A stretch of DNA of 64,000 nucleotides from Nothophaeocryptopus gaeumannii (GCA_031771865.1 JASISA010000040.1:248001-312000), one strand, 5' to 3'. Counted from the stretch's first letter, positions 19,290 through 31,741 are shown. The notes: generated from the letters alone by a model not told the origin. Translations and numbers: made by a program.

Positions 19290-21173
19290 TCATGATTTCA
19301 GGCTATCGACTTCTAATTCGAGTTTGGCTACCACTCCGGCATACACTTTACCTCGCAACTCAGCGTCGCTGAGGCTACTAACACGATGGTCGAAGTCACA
19401 TCGGACGCATCTTCGCACGACATCCCCATAACGGGGACCTGCAACATGGTACACTTCTTCCACCAACCGATCTGCCGTGGTAAAGTCTGCATTCTCGACT
19501 CCATACTTGCCATCATCAGGGACTTTGAGCTTGTCGAACGCTGATTCGAGTGCAAGCTCTATGAGTAGGACTCCAAGGGCAAAGATTGTTTCTTCTCGGA
19601 TTGGCTGGCATGATCTGAAATATGACTTCGCTGGCAGCGGTTGCGGGAAGAGCTGAAATGCTGCGACATTGGCGGAAATGAACAGGTTCTCAACGTCAAG
19701 GCCGCCAGCATGCTGCAAAAGAACGATCTCGCTCTTGCCCCATTGCTTTCCTAGCCACGGAGTGTCGTAAAGTCCCAACATACCGACGGCTAGCCCCAAA
19801 GCTAAGCTCCTCCTCTTCAGCAAGTCCAATCGATTCGTACCTTGCTGGTTGATGACACTCTCCAGGGTGAGGGCCGAAGCCGTGGGTCGACCAAGGAGTG
19901 GCTGGCGGGGCCAGAAGAGACCGTGTCGGCAGATCCTGGAGTGATCAGAGATGTATCCCAAACAGACATCATGTCGCAGTTGGCTACCACGCCAAGTCTT
20001 CAAGCTTCGGCAAAGGTCGCTTATTTCCTGGATCTGCGGATCTAATGCAGCAGGCGCAAGAACTGGTGCTACAGCTGGGCTTTGATAAGTGAATCGGACT
20101 CTCTTATGAGCAGGACTACATGGCACGATTTGCGCATCGAGTGGCCGTAACTCGGCCTCTTCCAAAAGCCAAGGCAGCTGCGCTGGCGCTGGAACGGGCA
20201 CGTCGTGATGCAACATTATCCTCACAGAAGACTTGCGGCCAGGCTTCATATAAAGGCTCGCCTTATGTCCCGCCAAGCACGAGCTCCTGAGGCCATTCTG
20301 CAGAGCATCGAATATTCGGTGTGCCTGGAGACGCTCTTCTTCAAGATTCGGAATTCGATCCCTGGATTCTCGCAGCGGCTCCAGCACTTCTGACTGCTGG
20401 GTCAGTCGATGGATGCGCTTGTTCTGAGCTGTGATCTCTTCCGTAAATTCCATGTAAGTCTTGATATTCAGCGTGAATTTCGCTCGCTTGAATGCGTCTT
20501 TAACAGACCACTGGTCGAGAGAGAAAGGGCCCTGCGCTCACCGGCCTCGTTAGTCAGGGCAAAACGATCGACACAAAGTTCCTTGCCGGCCGTTTTCTTC
20601 CACGATGAAATTACTTCGATACGCGACCCGCCGTTCTGGAAACACAGACTGCGTTCTCACGAAGGAACATTGTAGGAGTCCAGTTCAAATGCGAAAACAG
20701 ACTTCCCTCCCACGGGCTCCTCTGCTGGAGGCGATCATATGGCAACGCAGATGCTGGCGATTAGGACTCGGGGAGCTACTGACCTTGCCATTAGCGCTGA
20801 GCTGCAACGAGTTCTGAAAGTCCATCACGGCTTGTGCAAGAGCCTTCACGGCGCTGAAGTACGTCGTGTATGACCTGCCAAGACGGGCTTGGAGACAACT
20901 GTCGAGGTGAGGATCCTTCCAACCACTGGCGTTTCCAACATCCTGCAGCATCATTACCAGCACTTGATCCGATACATCGTCCTTGCGCAGTATCTCAACC
21001 GAGTTCAAGAAGATGTCGTTCTCTGTTTCCAGGATTCTCTTGAGTCGGAGAAACTCGCGCGAAGAATGCCGAAATTTGCGCATCAGTCGAACACCCTCGC
21101 CATAGTGCTCTAGACCGGAGACAATCAAAGGTATTGCCCCAAGAACTACGCCAGCTATCTCGAGTCCAGACAT
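19290..21173 (-). CDS. DUF7580-type fungal protein
   Basis: Proposed exons 20784-21173 and 19290-20510 give 536 residues. The start is the ATG at 21173 (MSGLEIAGVVLGAIPLIVSG), a hydrophobic helix followed by LEHYGEGVRLM, which is the standard opening of these proteins. Exon 2 continues with WSVKDAFKRAKFTL and EFTEEITAQNKRIHRLTQQ. The C-terminal half has the protein-kinase-like module of the family: LALGLAVGMLGLYDTPWL, EIVLLQHAGGL and EETIFALGVLLIELALES. The junction keeps phase, but the 273-nt intron is four to five times longer than others here, so a small missed exon is possible. Function is unknown; relatives are expanded in Pezizomycotina and their N-terminal helix resembles signalling domains of fungal self/non-self recognition proteins. 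It is divergent from a C2H2 gene 386 bp away. Confidence 0.78.
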
Positions 21174-21559
21174 TCGGACCGTCTCTCGCAATCCCGACCG
21201 CGCGAGATAAGCACTAAGCAATTGGCGTAGCGACCGTACTTCATGAATTCGCGCAGTAAATGCTCTTCACTCTCTGGAAGATGTATGGACTGAAGTACGA
21301 TTTGAAGACATTTTCCAGCTCATGCAGTACAGCGGGGCGCAGCAACGCCGTGTTCAGCTGCCCCACCTCAATCGAGCCAATCAGAGCCATGTTTAGGCGC
21401 TACGAGGGATTGCACAAGGCTGGCTACAGCTCAAACCTTTGCTAGAGAAGGACCTCAGCCTTCTGCTCAGGCCACAGGCTGGAATTCTCAGGCTATCCAT
21501 AGTATTCTGGTCAACTCTACCGCTTCTGCTCCAAATGAGCCCAGGAATCCAGGTCAGAG
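21174..21559. promoter_or_regulatory. Shared divergent promoter region
   Basis: 386 bp between the start codons of the DUF7580-like gene and the C2H2 gene. No motif is certain. Confidence 0.45.
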
Positions 21560-23761
21560 ATGGACATCGCAAGCAGCGTGGAGCAGTGCTTGACCGCCTT
21601 CACGCAGCTTGCAGAGCTCGAAGACCATGCCTTACACGCGTCGATCTTGAAAGAGGACGGTCGGTTCAAGATATGAACGAGTAACCTTTCCGCACACCGA
21701 GCAACCGGGACTCGCTCACTGGAATATCGCTTGAGGGACTCCAAAAATCTCCGGTTAAGGGTATTGAGCGTTTTGAATGACCTCTTCACGGAGCTGCAAC
21801 GCTGTGAGTTGGCCCGAAGATCTTGCGAGCATGTGCTAAAATATCCAGTCGGCCAAGACAAAAATGCTTCTGACGACAATGAAAGCCTCGAAGACGAAGA
21901 CGACGACCTGGAACTGGATGGAGTGCTTGATATTGGAGATCCAAAAGAGGATCCCGTGCGAGACATACGTGAGATCATAGATCTCCTTTATCGTTTCGCT
22001 TTGACTCTACGCAATCCGGCCGGCCATTCCCGAATTCGCGATGCTATCACGAGCTCAGCAATAGCTTTTGAACCTTATGGTATTCGCCACATCCAAAGCA
22101 AATACCCTGCGGCAGACCAATTTCTCGTAGAGCGTCTCGGACGAGCGATCTGCGGTTGGCGCCAGTTTATTCGATATCGCGAGGACCACTATCAGAAGAA
22201 AGCGGCGCCGATAGACACCAAAGACGGCGCCACGACAGTTGCCACATCCTTACCGCAAGAGACTATAGCAAGACCTCTGGCGCTGATAGATCCTGTTGGG
22301 CCTCAAGCTGAGATCACATCGGTGTACAGCCAAACTTCTTACGCCCCTTCGACCTCTGGAATCAGAAGTCTTCGGCCACCCCCTTTGCCTGAAGCCGGGG
22401 TGGGTGGAAATCCCTTTCAATGCGAGATATGTTGCAGTGTTGTTTCCTTTGATAATGAAGGGTCTTGGAGGTAAGTTGCACTCTGTGCGGTAATCCTAGA
22501 CCCTTATTAACTTCGTTTTAGATCTCATGTGTTTGAAGATGTGCCACCATATATGTGCTTGCACAAGACTTGCACTACTGCCAATACATTGTTCTCCCGA
22601 CGTCGGGAGTGGCAGAGGCATACGGTGAAAACCCACTACCAGATCTGGTCGTGTCCGATCTCGTGCGCATATGAGGCTGGCGAAGCAGACACTTTACTGG
22701 ACCATATCATCTCTGTACACGATTCCGGCTCGGACCCAGGCGAGTTACAAGGTATAATGCAGAGCTGCGCACGAGTGAGCGAGCAAAGCTTTCATCTCGA
22801 ATGTCCACTATGCGGAAAGTCGTTGGACTCGCTGAAGATCTGGTTCAAGCACGTGGGCCATCACCTTGAAGAGCTTGCTTGTTATGCCTTGCCTTCAAAA
22901 GTCTATGGCACTGTTGCGGACGAGGAGAGCTGGTCAGACGAGGCGAATGAGCCGCTCGCTCGCAATCAAGACGTACTCGGCAAAAGGCGGGCGAGGACCC
23001 GATCTGTATCATCTGAATCTCCATCTTTTACGGGCGGACGCAACACGGCCGATACAGACGTCTTCAGAGACGATGCACATTCAAGAAATGATGGCGATTT
23101 GCCTTTGAGCACCGATCCCACCTTGCTACACGAAGCCCACCCTTTGCACGACTCTACTGGACAAGACGTACCCTACATCCCTCAGCACTCAATCTCCGAA
23201 CTGCGTCAGGACCCATTCGAGAACCTCTGGCCAGGTGCTAGATTTGATTATAGTGGCGATACTGACGCTAGGATGCTGGACCCTTTCGACCCAGCAACAA
23301 ACAATATGTCGGCTTGGCTCTCGGAGGCAACAACTATTCCCAGCCAAATGGTGTCACCTTGGCCCCAACGCTCACCGACTACTACTAGGCACATATTACC
23401 TCATCTCCTGACCACCAATCCACCACCACCTATTCCATCTTCAATGCTCGACTCTGATCATTTGGACGCCCCGACAATACACAACGCGAACTTCCCTTGC
23501 AGTCATTGCAGCGAATCATTCACCACTCAGGGCGACCTCACGCACCATTTACGGAGTCATGAACCGTATTTGAGTCGGAACCACGTATGCGAGCACTGCA
23601 ACAAACGCTTGCAATACCGTAAAGATCTAATACGGCACCTCCCTCGACATGATCAGCATCGAGAAAAGTATTACTGTCCAGATACTGGTTGCAAGTACAG
23701 CACAAAGGGGTTCGGGAGGAAAGGGCATCTTGATCGGCATATCGCTAGTCAACATAGCTAG
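21560..23761 (+). pseudogene. C2H2 zinc-finger protein with fungal N-terminal domain, in-frame TGA at codon 39
   Basis: Exons 21560-22470 and 22522-23761 give one frame of 716 codons. The start is ATG 21560 (MDIASSVEQCLTAFTQLAEL), the typical opening of a fungal N-terminal domain whose continuation is SLEYRLRDSKNLRLRVL. Between them lies TGA at 21674-21676 in the phrase FKI-stop-TSNLSAHR. In relatives this position is a conserved Trp (RLW..NIGAH), so TGG to TGA is the simple explanation. The rest is intact: an acidic linker, atypical fingers (CEICC, CLHKTCTT, CPISCAY, CPLCGKSL with HVGHHLEELA), and three C-terminal C2H2 fingers (CSHCSESF, CEHCNKRL, CPDTGCKYS). The product would be a nuclear DNA-binding protein. 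If TGA terminates, translation could only restart downstream. Confidence 0.82.
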
Positions 23762-24054
23762 ACAGTCCTTCGTGAATAATGCCGACGGTACACATTTCGA
23801 CTCTTGTGCAGGCGGGACGGAGACTGATGTATCTCAAGCGAGCCGACTATCTGCAAGGACTGACACAGAGAAGTGACGCTCGCAGCATGTGCTCCGCGAG
23901 CTAATCAGTATCACATGAAAGCGGACGGCCACAAGCGGTAAGTGATCGAGCAAATGTTTTCTTTTTCATTCCTAGCCTCAGTTCAAGGCGATACTCCGCA
24001 TGACAAGCACACATTTGAGATCTTCTCATAGCTGACATTTTATTGATTCAAGAC

Positions 24055-25295
24055 ATGGCTCTCCGCAATAGTGTCCTGGCACTGCTGGTGTTAACTCTCG
24101 CCAAGTCAGCGTACGCTTGCGCTTCTACTAGTCGTACAGTCAAACGCTGGTTCTCCGTTGGCAATCCCGCAGCAGGAGAGCCTCTTACGAACAACGCGTG
24201 GCCAACACATGAGGCCGCTCCATGGGATCGGCCAGTGAGATACTGCTGGATCTCGAAGCAAGACTACATCAACCTTGGTCAGACACTCGATGCCGCAGTC
24301 AAGATCTGGCAGCCAGCCATAGGCGATAATGGCGAGGTGTCTTCGCTGCGTATCATTCCAGATGGAGGTCGTGCGAACCCTGACATTCTCTGCAAAGATG
24401 CAAGCGCAGATGCGCTGCAGATCAAGGATATCGATCCAAACGATAGCAATGTGCATGGCACAACTACGGTGGGTTACTGGACGCAGCCTAAGAACAAACA
24501 GACACACGGAAGACATATCCTACACTTCGAGCGATTCATGAATCGGAACACGCCGAGCAATCCTCACCCTTATGATGTGGCGACCTTTGCACATGAGCTA
24601 GGCCACGCAATCGGATTGGAGCATGAGCACGATCGACCGGATCGAGACAAGTACATCAGCTTCTATTGCAAGAATTTGAGAGACTATGACGTGGTATATT
24701 CCGCGTCTTTTGCGATCTTTATAGCTTGCATCGCTAACTGATATGAAACAGGTCAAGCAGAGAATAGCTCAGCAGAACCCCGGCCAGGATATTGCAAAGC
24801 TCATGGAGCAGGCGTAAGTCCTCTCTCCTTCTGAAAGCCTGATCAGACGGCACTGACTTCGTCACAAGCTGCACCGACATCCCAACAGCTCAAAAGTACG
24901 GTTTCTCAGCCTTCGCCTTCATCAAAATCGCCTCTCGAGCCCCAGCTATGGGTCAATTCGCTTGGTCCAAGACCTTCGATCCGAACTCCATCATGACCTA
25001 CGGCTCCTACGAACAAGCCAAGGTCAATGGAGCAGACAAGAACAAGGCTGTGATGCTGCTCAAAACTCAGGGACAGACACGATCGAATCCCATGCTGGAG
25101 ACAGAATTTTGGCAAGGCGGAAGTCCAATTTGGGAGGCAGAAAAAGTCACGATCTCGGATGGAGATATTGCGCGTGTCGCTCAATTGTATCCGAATGGTG
25201 GTTCAAAGGGCAATGCTATTGCGGCGAATCCCGCGTGGGCGGCTACTAGTGATGGGTTCGCGAGAGTGGCGAGGGCGGTGGTGACTGCTCGATAG
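24055..25295 (+). CDS. Secreted astacin-like zinc metalloprotease (M12A)
   Basis: Exons 24055-24693, 24752-24813 and 24869-25295 give 375 residues. The donor of intron 1 could also be 3 nt earlier, changing one residue. A signal peptide (MALRNSVLALLVLTLAKSAYA) starts at the chosen ATG. The zinc site is HELGHAIGLEHEHDRPDRD (His180, His184, His190, Glu181), the astacin signature, with the Met-turn in SIMTYGS. A Cys pair in YCWIS and ILCKD and others in exon 2 should form disulfides. The enzyme should cleave proteins outside the cell at neutral pH. Fungal astacins are secreted proteases, some linked to host or substrate colonisation. Neighbouring genes are also secreted products. Splice borders are canonical. 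Confidence 0.9.
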
Positions 25296-25543
25296 TGATC
25301 TGAAGGTCTTCAATAAGTACTTAGAAGGAGAAATCAAGAAACCGAACAGAGGAGTACCAGTACGCCGAATACCCCTATCGCTTCTGAAAATGATCTTGTC
25401 ATTGTTAGAAGATTTAATCACTATGTACACATTAAGTCGCAACGAACTCACAATAGTGTACAACGGGAAATAATGAGCATTGACGCTCAGTACCTCCAAC
25501 CGTGCGGCCCCATATGACTCTTTCAAACAACGCATGCACACTT

Positions 25544-26882
25544 TTAGTGCAAGTACATTCCCTGTCTCGCGCAAGTCGCCGCGGCGCCACGAGCAGTTGT
25601 GGTGACGGTGTTTGTAACGCTTTGAAGAGGTCAGTAACGCTATGTACAAAGCAGGCAGAGGTTCAACTTACGGAATAGTCTTCGTTGTCGTGGTGTAGGT
25701 GACGGTCCACGGCTGATACGCAGTCCAAGTCCAAGTCGGAACAGGAGCAGTGGTCGTTCCAACTTTCCCACCTCCCGAAGCATACGCTGTCCCTGAGGAA
25801 ACAGTCTTCGTCACCGTCGTGTAAGAAGTCTGATGAGTAGTAATCGTCGTCGGAGCAGACCCGAGCGGAAGAGTGATTGGAAGACCAACGGTAGTAGCAG
25901 TCACGGTAACGGTACGGTTATCAGGAGCACGCTTATCGATGTTCATGTGTGCGAGACGCGCATTGCGGACTGCGATGAAAGCACGTTTCTCATCGGCGGT
26001 TGGCTCGCGCCCCTCGAGCACGGCGCGCTTGAAGGCTGCGGCGGCGTGGAGTTCTCTGTGGTGGAGGTGGAGACCCAGGGTGGCGCCTTCGACGGTTTTC
26101 TGGACGCCTTCAATGACTTGTGCGGCGATTTCGTTGAGTGGGCCAAGGATGGTTGGCTTGATTTCGCAGGGCTTGTCATGATATGGAGAGGCTGTAGGGC
26201 CCGTGCAGGCGGCGTTGACGGTCTTGACTGTGGCGCTGACAGTGAAGGTTGTCTTTGTCAGAGTGTGCGTTTTCGCGCACTGGGTTGTCTTGACGATGCT
26301 CGGATGTGGGCCATGGGTCCAGCCATGTGGGCCTTGTGGCCAGTTTGGTTGGGAGCCGGCTGTCTTGGTGGTCGCTGGGACTGTAGACGTGACAATGATC
26401 GTGGAAGTCGTTGGCGCGCCAGTCGAAATGACGGTCGAATGGCCTGAAGCTGTTCCGCTGGGTGTCACTGTTACCGTCGTCTGGGGGCCGACATCGAGGT
26501 AGAAGTCTCGTTGCGCGGCAAGCGGAGCGCCGTCTCCGTTGTTGCTGATAACTAAAAGAGACCAGTTTCCCGAGTACAGTGAGTCTTTCGGGCTGTCGCT
26601 ACAGGTGACCAGTTGCGGCTTGTCACTTGGTTCCATTTCGGTAAGACTGCATTGGCTCTGGTTGCCTTCTGGGTCGACGAGGACATTGTTTGATGTGTCA
26701 TTCGTGCAGCCCTGGAATTGTTGAAGAGCTGTGAAAGGATCTGAGCTGGCATTGTTCTGAAAATAGTGTCCACCCTCTTGGAAATCAATGCCATAAGACT
26801 CGCATTGCCCACTGGCATAAGCATATACATGAGAAGAGAAGAAAGCAGTAAACGCAAGTTTAGTAATGAGTGTGGGCGCCAT
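25544..26882 (-). CDS. Thr/Ser-rich secreted or cell-surface protein of unknown function
   Basis: Exons 25672-26882 and 25544-25619 give 428 residues. The open frame by itself stops at 25668, but GTAAGT sits exactly there; splicing the 52-nt intron continues as VTNTVTTTARGAAATC and ends at TAA 25544. The ATG at 26882 opens a signal peptide (MAPTLITKLAFTAFFSSHVYA). Next comes a Cys-containing domain with SYGIDFQEGGHYFQN, repeated SGTASGHSTVISTGAPT-like Thr/Ser tracts, and a middle segment with a possible dibasic processing site (IDKRAPDNRTV). N-glycosylation sequons are frequent. No catalytic motif is seen. The N-terminal domain resembles other dothideomycete secreted hypotheticals. A cell-wall or extracellular role is inferred from composition only. 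Confidence 0.8.
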
Positions 26883-28317
26883 TTTGGCTAGTAAAGAATG
26901 ACCTTGAAAATGGGAAGGCGAAAGAGCAATAGGACTGCCAAGAGAGAACGTACTGCAGAAGTCCGTCTGTACGCGGACTTCGAGTATATCATCAAGAAGG
27001 AGGCCATTGGGATCCTTACATGCTGCCAATAGAGTTTCGGTGTCTCTGCTTAAATTGTTAACGGGTCAACGTCTCGCAACAAAGTCGGCGTATAGCTGAA
27101 GGAAGACATGAGATCAGCGCACGTTATAGCTGAGCAAGGCAACAAGATGCTGATGGAAGTCCCATGCTCCGAGCCTCGCAGAAGACTTTGTTGTCGGATG
27201 CTTTCGCCATTGCTGAGAATTCTACGTCTCACTGGACGGTGGTCTTAGTTGACGCCCGAGTCTTGAAGATTCACAACAGAATAGAATTGAGCTCGACCCG
27301 CAGTGACGTCCATTCTCCTTGATGCTGCACGTCGAAAATGGCTACGAGGCGGCGGGATCCTTCGAAGCCAAGACGCGCCCTCGGTTGCTTGTTTGCGGCA
27401 GGCGCTCCTTCTCGAAGGAGGATGCGCGCATTGCTTCCTCGTTCAGATCGTTCAGATCGGAAGAGGGTGCCGTCTACTTCTTCGTTGTGGAAGTTTGGCG
27501 CTCGCTGAGAAGAAGAAGCTTTTCTAGAGAAGAATAAGCCTTTCAGATCTCAAGGAGCCTTTTGAGCATCATGGGTGGTGCTGCTCCCCTCCTGGACATG
27601 TCCTTGATGATTCCAATACGAGCAAGAGGTGTCGTTCAGCAGACGTTGCATGGCGCTGTCCAAGCGACGAGTGATCGCCAGGAGGTAGGCGAAGGATTGT
27701 CGTCGGCCGAATTCAAAATAACACGTGAAGGCAAGGAAGCCACGAGCCACGAGCCATTTCGCATTCGCAAGCTTCTTTCGTCAACTCCAGCACTTGAACA
27801 CCGGTGTCGAGGAGGGAACGAGTTTGTGGTGGGCGTTAACGTAGATCCAGTGTCCCTGGCACATATCCTGGTATTGTCTTCTCGTTGCAAAGCCTCAGGC
27901 CCTCAGGCATCTCATCGGCTCTGATGCCGAGACATCGACTGCACCTTTCAACTGTCTAGTCGCTGATGAGCCCATATACGTACGCATTGGCAGGAAGAGG
28001 AGTGAGTGAGAGGTTGAGAGTAATAGGATGAAGTCAACGAAGGGGCCAATGTTCTGGCAGAAAGATTGGTGAGGTGAAGTCGCGCACTCGTATCCGACCG
28101 ACCAGCCCAATCTCCGCCGAGCTCACCGGCGCCGGCGATGTCGAGGTCGATGGTGGGGCGTTGACTTCTACAACCAGGATAAAACACAACCGCTGTCCAG
28201 ACTTCTGAACGAGGCATTGATACGCCCACAGTCACTTGCCGAGACTCCGCATCCGCTCGTGTCAATTCCACACCCTCCACGCCGTTTCTCCCGGCATCTG
28301 CACAGCTGTAGTTGGCC
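26883..28317. other. Long intergenic region
   Basis: About 1.4 kb with no supported gene. Open frames of 60-180 codons exist on both strands but show no family similarity, and the largest (27948-28487, minus) is antisense to the acylpyruvase 5' end. Confidence 0.4.
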
Positions 28318-29311
28318 ATGTCCGTCTCATTCGTACGAGTGGTCAGCAGAAGTTCGGGCCTTGCTGCACCGGTTGTCGGAAGGCCAGCTGCTTGCTTTCC
28401 TCTTGCGAATGCTGCAGGCCGCCGCGCTACTCCGACGAGCTCCTCCGCCGGAAGACGTATTACTACCTCTACTAGACCCAATGGCACACGACAGAACCTT
28501 CAGTCCTATAACCTGTCCTCTCGGAGAATATTTGCCAGCACATCACCCAACATGGCCTCGCTGAAGGAGATCAAGAGCAACTGCAAAAAGGTATAGCAGA
28601 CAAATCTTAATCAGCTGTATTGTATGTTGATGGAGGACATAGGTTATGTGCATAGGCCGCAACTACGCAGACCACGTCAAGGAGCTCAACAACCAAAGAC
28701 CAAAGCAGCCCTTCTTCTTCCTCAAGCCGCCGAGTTCCATTCTCCTCCCAGACGAGGGGCCAGTCCTCCGACCCAACGGCGTAAACCTCCACTTCGAAGT
28801 CGAGCTCGGAATTGTAATAGGCAAGACCATCAAGGACCTCGACGAGGACGATGAGGCAGGCTGGATGGACGCAGTAGGAAGTTACATCCTTGCGATCGAC
28901 ATGACAGGCCGTAACGTACAAGAAGAGGCGAAGAAGCGAGGTCTGCCATGGAGTATCGCCAAGGGGTTTGATACCTTCCTTCCCGTAGCAGGGCCGATTG
29001 AGAAGAGCAAGATCAAGGATCCACACAACATTGAGCTGTGGCTTTCCGTGAACGGCGAGACGAAGCAAAACGACAACACTGAGCTCATGCTTTTTCGAAT
29101 TGGAAGGCAATTAGCAGACATTTCAAAGGTTATGACACTGGAGAAGGGCGACATTGTGCTCACTGGCACACCCAAAGGTGTCGGCCCAGTAGTGACAGGA
29201 GACGTCATGGAGGCTGGCCTGAAGATTGACGGCAAGGATGTGCCAGAAGCAAAGATAAAGGTGGACGTCAAGGACCGAGAAGGTCCATATGTGTTCACTG
29301 AGACATACTAG
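28318..29311 (+). CDS. Acylpyruvase / oxaloacetate decarboxylase-like FAH-family hydrolase (FAHD1)
   Basis: Exons 28318-28590 and 28643-29311 give 313 residues; from the internal ATG at 28552 the product is 235. The FAH fold is clear: VMCIGRNYADHVKEL, the metal ligands in HFEVELGIVIGK and AIDMTGRNVQ, then LPWSIAKGFDTFLPV and GDIVLTGTPKGVGP. FAHD1 proteins cleave acylpyruvates or decarboxylate oxaloacetate in mitochondria, using Mg2+. The upstream 78 codons in the same frame are Arg/Ser/Thr-rich and nearly free of acids, with RRIFASTSP just before MASLKEIKSN, like a cleavable mitochondrial leader. Two isoforms from two starts are therefore possible. The gene ends 14 nt from the convergent MFS transporter, so the 3' UTRs overlap. 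Confidence 0.88.
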
Positions 29312-29325
29312 ATTTGTAACAGCAT

Positions 29326-31219
29326 CTAATCATCCAGCTTGAGAGAGGCTTCTTTCTCGCCGCCATTTCCGACATTTTCGACTTGCGTCACGGACTCGTG
29401 GTGCCAGTCTTTCTCTTCTTCCAAGAAAGTGGTGAGTCGCCTCTTCGGTAGCCGGCGCGCTACAGGCACGACGTCAAAGATGGATTTGGAGGACGCAAAG
29501 ATCTCGTCGAGCTCTTCCAGTGACCTGCCAGCTGTTTCTGGGAACTGAGCTGCTGTCAGTACGAATACGCCTTGCAAGCTGACATGGAGCCAGAGACTTA
29601 CAAAGAAGTAAATGATCGGTACCACAGCTGCGTTGAAGCATGCATAGACCAGGAAGTATCGCCAGCCGATTGAGTTAAATGCAACCGGCGCTGCACAGCA
29701 AAGGATGGAAGGTCAGTATGTTTCTCAAAGCATTCAGCCTTGTGCTACTAACTTATCTCCACCACGAGGAAGTTCCATAGCTATTGACACATCAGCATTG
29801 TGCAAGGAAGAGGTTTCGCTGCTCTAACTCACCCAGGAAACAGCTGTCGCGACGCCAGCCACTCCAGCCCGCATATGTACCGGCGCTATCTCGGAAGCGT
29901 ACACGAAGGGTATTCCAAGAAAGCCAATGCAGAAGCAAAACTGGAAGAAGAAGATGAAGAAAACCGCGGCCTTGAGAGCAGTGGTGTTGGTGGGATTGCT
30001 TGTCGTTCCTGCGAGGAAAGCTGCGTTGACTGTGACTGAAGCAGCGGTGAACATCATTAGCTTGCGGCGGCCAAAGCGATCAACTAGAGAGCTTGTCAGC
30101 AGAAGTACATTTTCATCGATGAACTAGCTCTCCCTCTCTCACCCGTAAAAGAACAGACCATCGACCCCAAAATCAATGTAAACTGCAAGCTCGCCGACAA
30201 GATCTTTGCCAACGTCGGGCTAAAACGCAGTTGTTGTTCGAAAATCGACGTCGCATAGTACGAAATCACGTTCGTCCCGCACATTTGCAGAAATATCTGC
30301 ACGAGGCAAGCCAGACAAACCCGATGAAACGTCCTCTGTGGTCCCATCTTGAACATTGCCGATAGCCTGAACGTCCCGGCGAGCTCCAGACTGGCTTGAA
30401 CTTCTCGTACTTCCTTGTCTACGACCTCAGCCTGCGGACCGTCCGTATCGTAGAGTCGAGAGAGGATGTCGCGAGCTTCATCGACCCGTCCCTTCTTGAT
30501 CAACCACCTCGGACTCTCCGGCAAGCTGAATATAAACGCCATGACAATCGCAGAGAATACGACCGGAAGCAATAATGGTATCCTCCAGGTCGCGGAATTG
30601 GTGATATAACTCGTGCCAAACTCCAGCCATAGAGCGATTACTAGTCCTATTCCGCAGAAGATCCCAAATCCAGAGACGTGGCCGCCGCGAGAGTCTGCTT
30701 TACTCAACTCAGATTGCCAAACTGATACCGTGGCTATGATTCCTCCTGTCCCCAATCCGAGCACGATCCTCGCGACGATAAATTGCGCAAACTGGAAGCT
30801 CGTTCCCATCAAGATACACCCGATCGCTTGGATCGCGGAGGCGAGGAAGATCGTCCATCGTCGACCGATTCTGTCTCCTACAAAGGTGCAAGCCAGGGCG
30901 CCAAAGGCTCCAAAGAGGGTGTAGAGGGCGACGACGGTGCCTTGGATGGTGGAGTTAGAGTGTTGTACGGCGCCGGATGTGAAGATTGTATCCATTTGGG
31001 GAAACTGTTCATTGAAAGAGCGAGTTGTTAGAACGCCGCCTGCAGAGCCTTGGTTGTAGCCTGAGATGGGAGAGATCAGTATGCGATTGAATGCAAGAGT
31101 GGATCTGGTCTTTTGTATTTCTCTCATTTACCGAATATGATGATTGCCCACATGGATTCGAGCCAGATGGCGGCGTTGAGGGAGCGGCCTCTGAGACCGA
31201 AGTAGGGTTGTTTCGCCAT
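29326..31219 (-). CDS. MFS sugar transporter
   Basis: Six exons give 530 residues: 31132-31219, 30143-31060, 29833-30083, 29753-29780 (28 nt), 29602-29690 and 29326-29544. All borders are GT-AG and the phases fit. The first exon supplies MAKQPYFGLRGRSLNAAIWL and the start of helix 1. Family motifs follow: YNQGSAGGVL, GDRIGRRWT, LPESPRWLIKKGR, QMCGTNVISYYA, VDRFGRRK, LWNFLVVEITPVAF and FPETAGRSLEELDEIF. Twelve membrane segments fit the pattern. It should import a hexose or related polyol by proton symport at the plasma membrane; the exact sugar is not predictable. The 28-nt exon encodes the conserved LWNFLVVEI piece and is easy to miss in annotation. It converges on the acylpyruvase gene. Confidence 0.93.
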
Positions 31220-31741
31220 TTACCTCGTCCCTCACATTAAATTGGCGTCTGAGTATTCAGAAAGGTATCGTAATAGGGAAAAGATGGGGTCTACTTGATT
31301 GATCATCAGAGAATGGAACAGAAGTGACGTCCTCGGATAATGGACCCCGAATCTCCTCTCCAGATTCCCTCCGCATGCCTTACCCCAACAATTATGTTCC
31401 GTTTCCCGCATGTGCAGAGAGCAACGAATCGAAGTCCGACGCTATGTCGGAGGATCTTTGCGTCTGCGGCGCTTATGACCGAATGTCCATCTTGCTGATC
31501 TTTGAACTTTAAGCTCCGCCGAGCCGGGCGTTGAAGGGCTTGAACTACTTCACTTCATCACTACTACTTACCATGAGGGGCGCCGTTGACCCTTTAGCAC
31601 TAATGTTGGCCTGATTGTCATCTGTGTTTCTACTTTCGCGTTCAGAGGATTGAGACAAGATTGATCCTGGAGAGAGCTGGCGGGCGAACAACGTTGCCGA
31701 CAAGCCTCAGATGTTATTGTACAGTTTCTGGGCGCCCTGTT
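31220..31741. other. Intergenic region between MFS transporter and HET gene
   Basis: About 520 bp; presumably the MFS promoter and HET gene 3' UTR. Nothing else seen. Confidence 0.45.

Noticed and set aside
25833..26447. 204-codon plus-strand frame
   Set aside because: Antisense to the Thr/Ser-rich secreted protein and without similarity.
27948..28487. 179-codon minus-strand frame
   Set aside because: Antisense to the acylpyruvase leader region; composition not protein-like.
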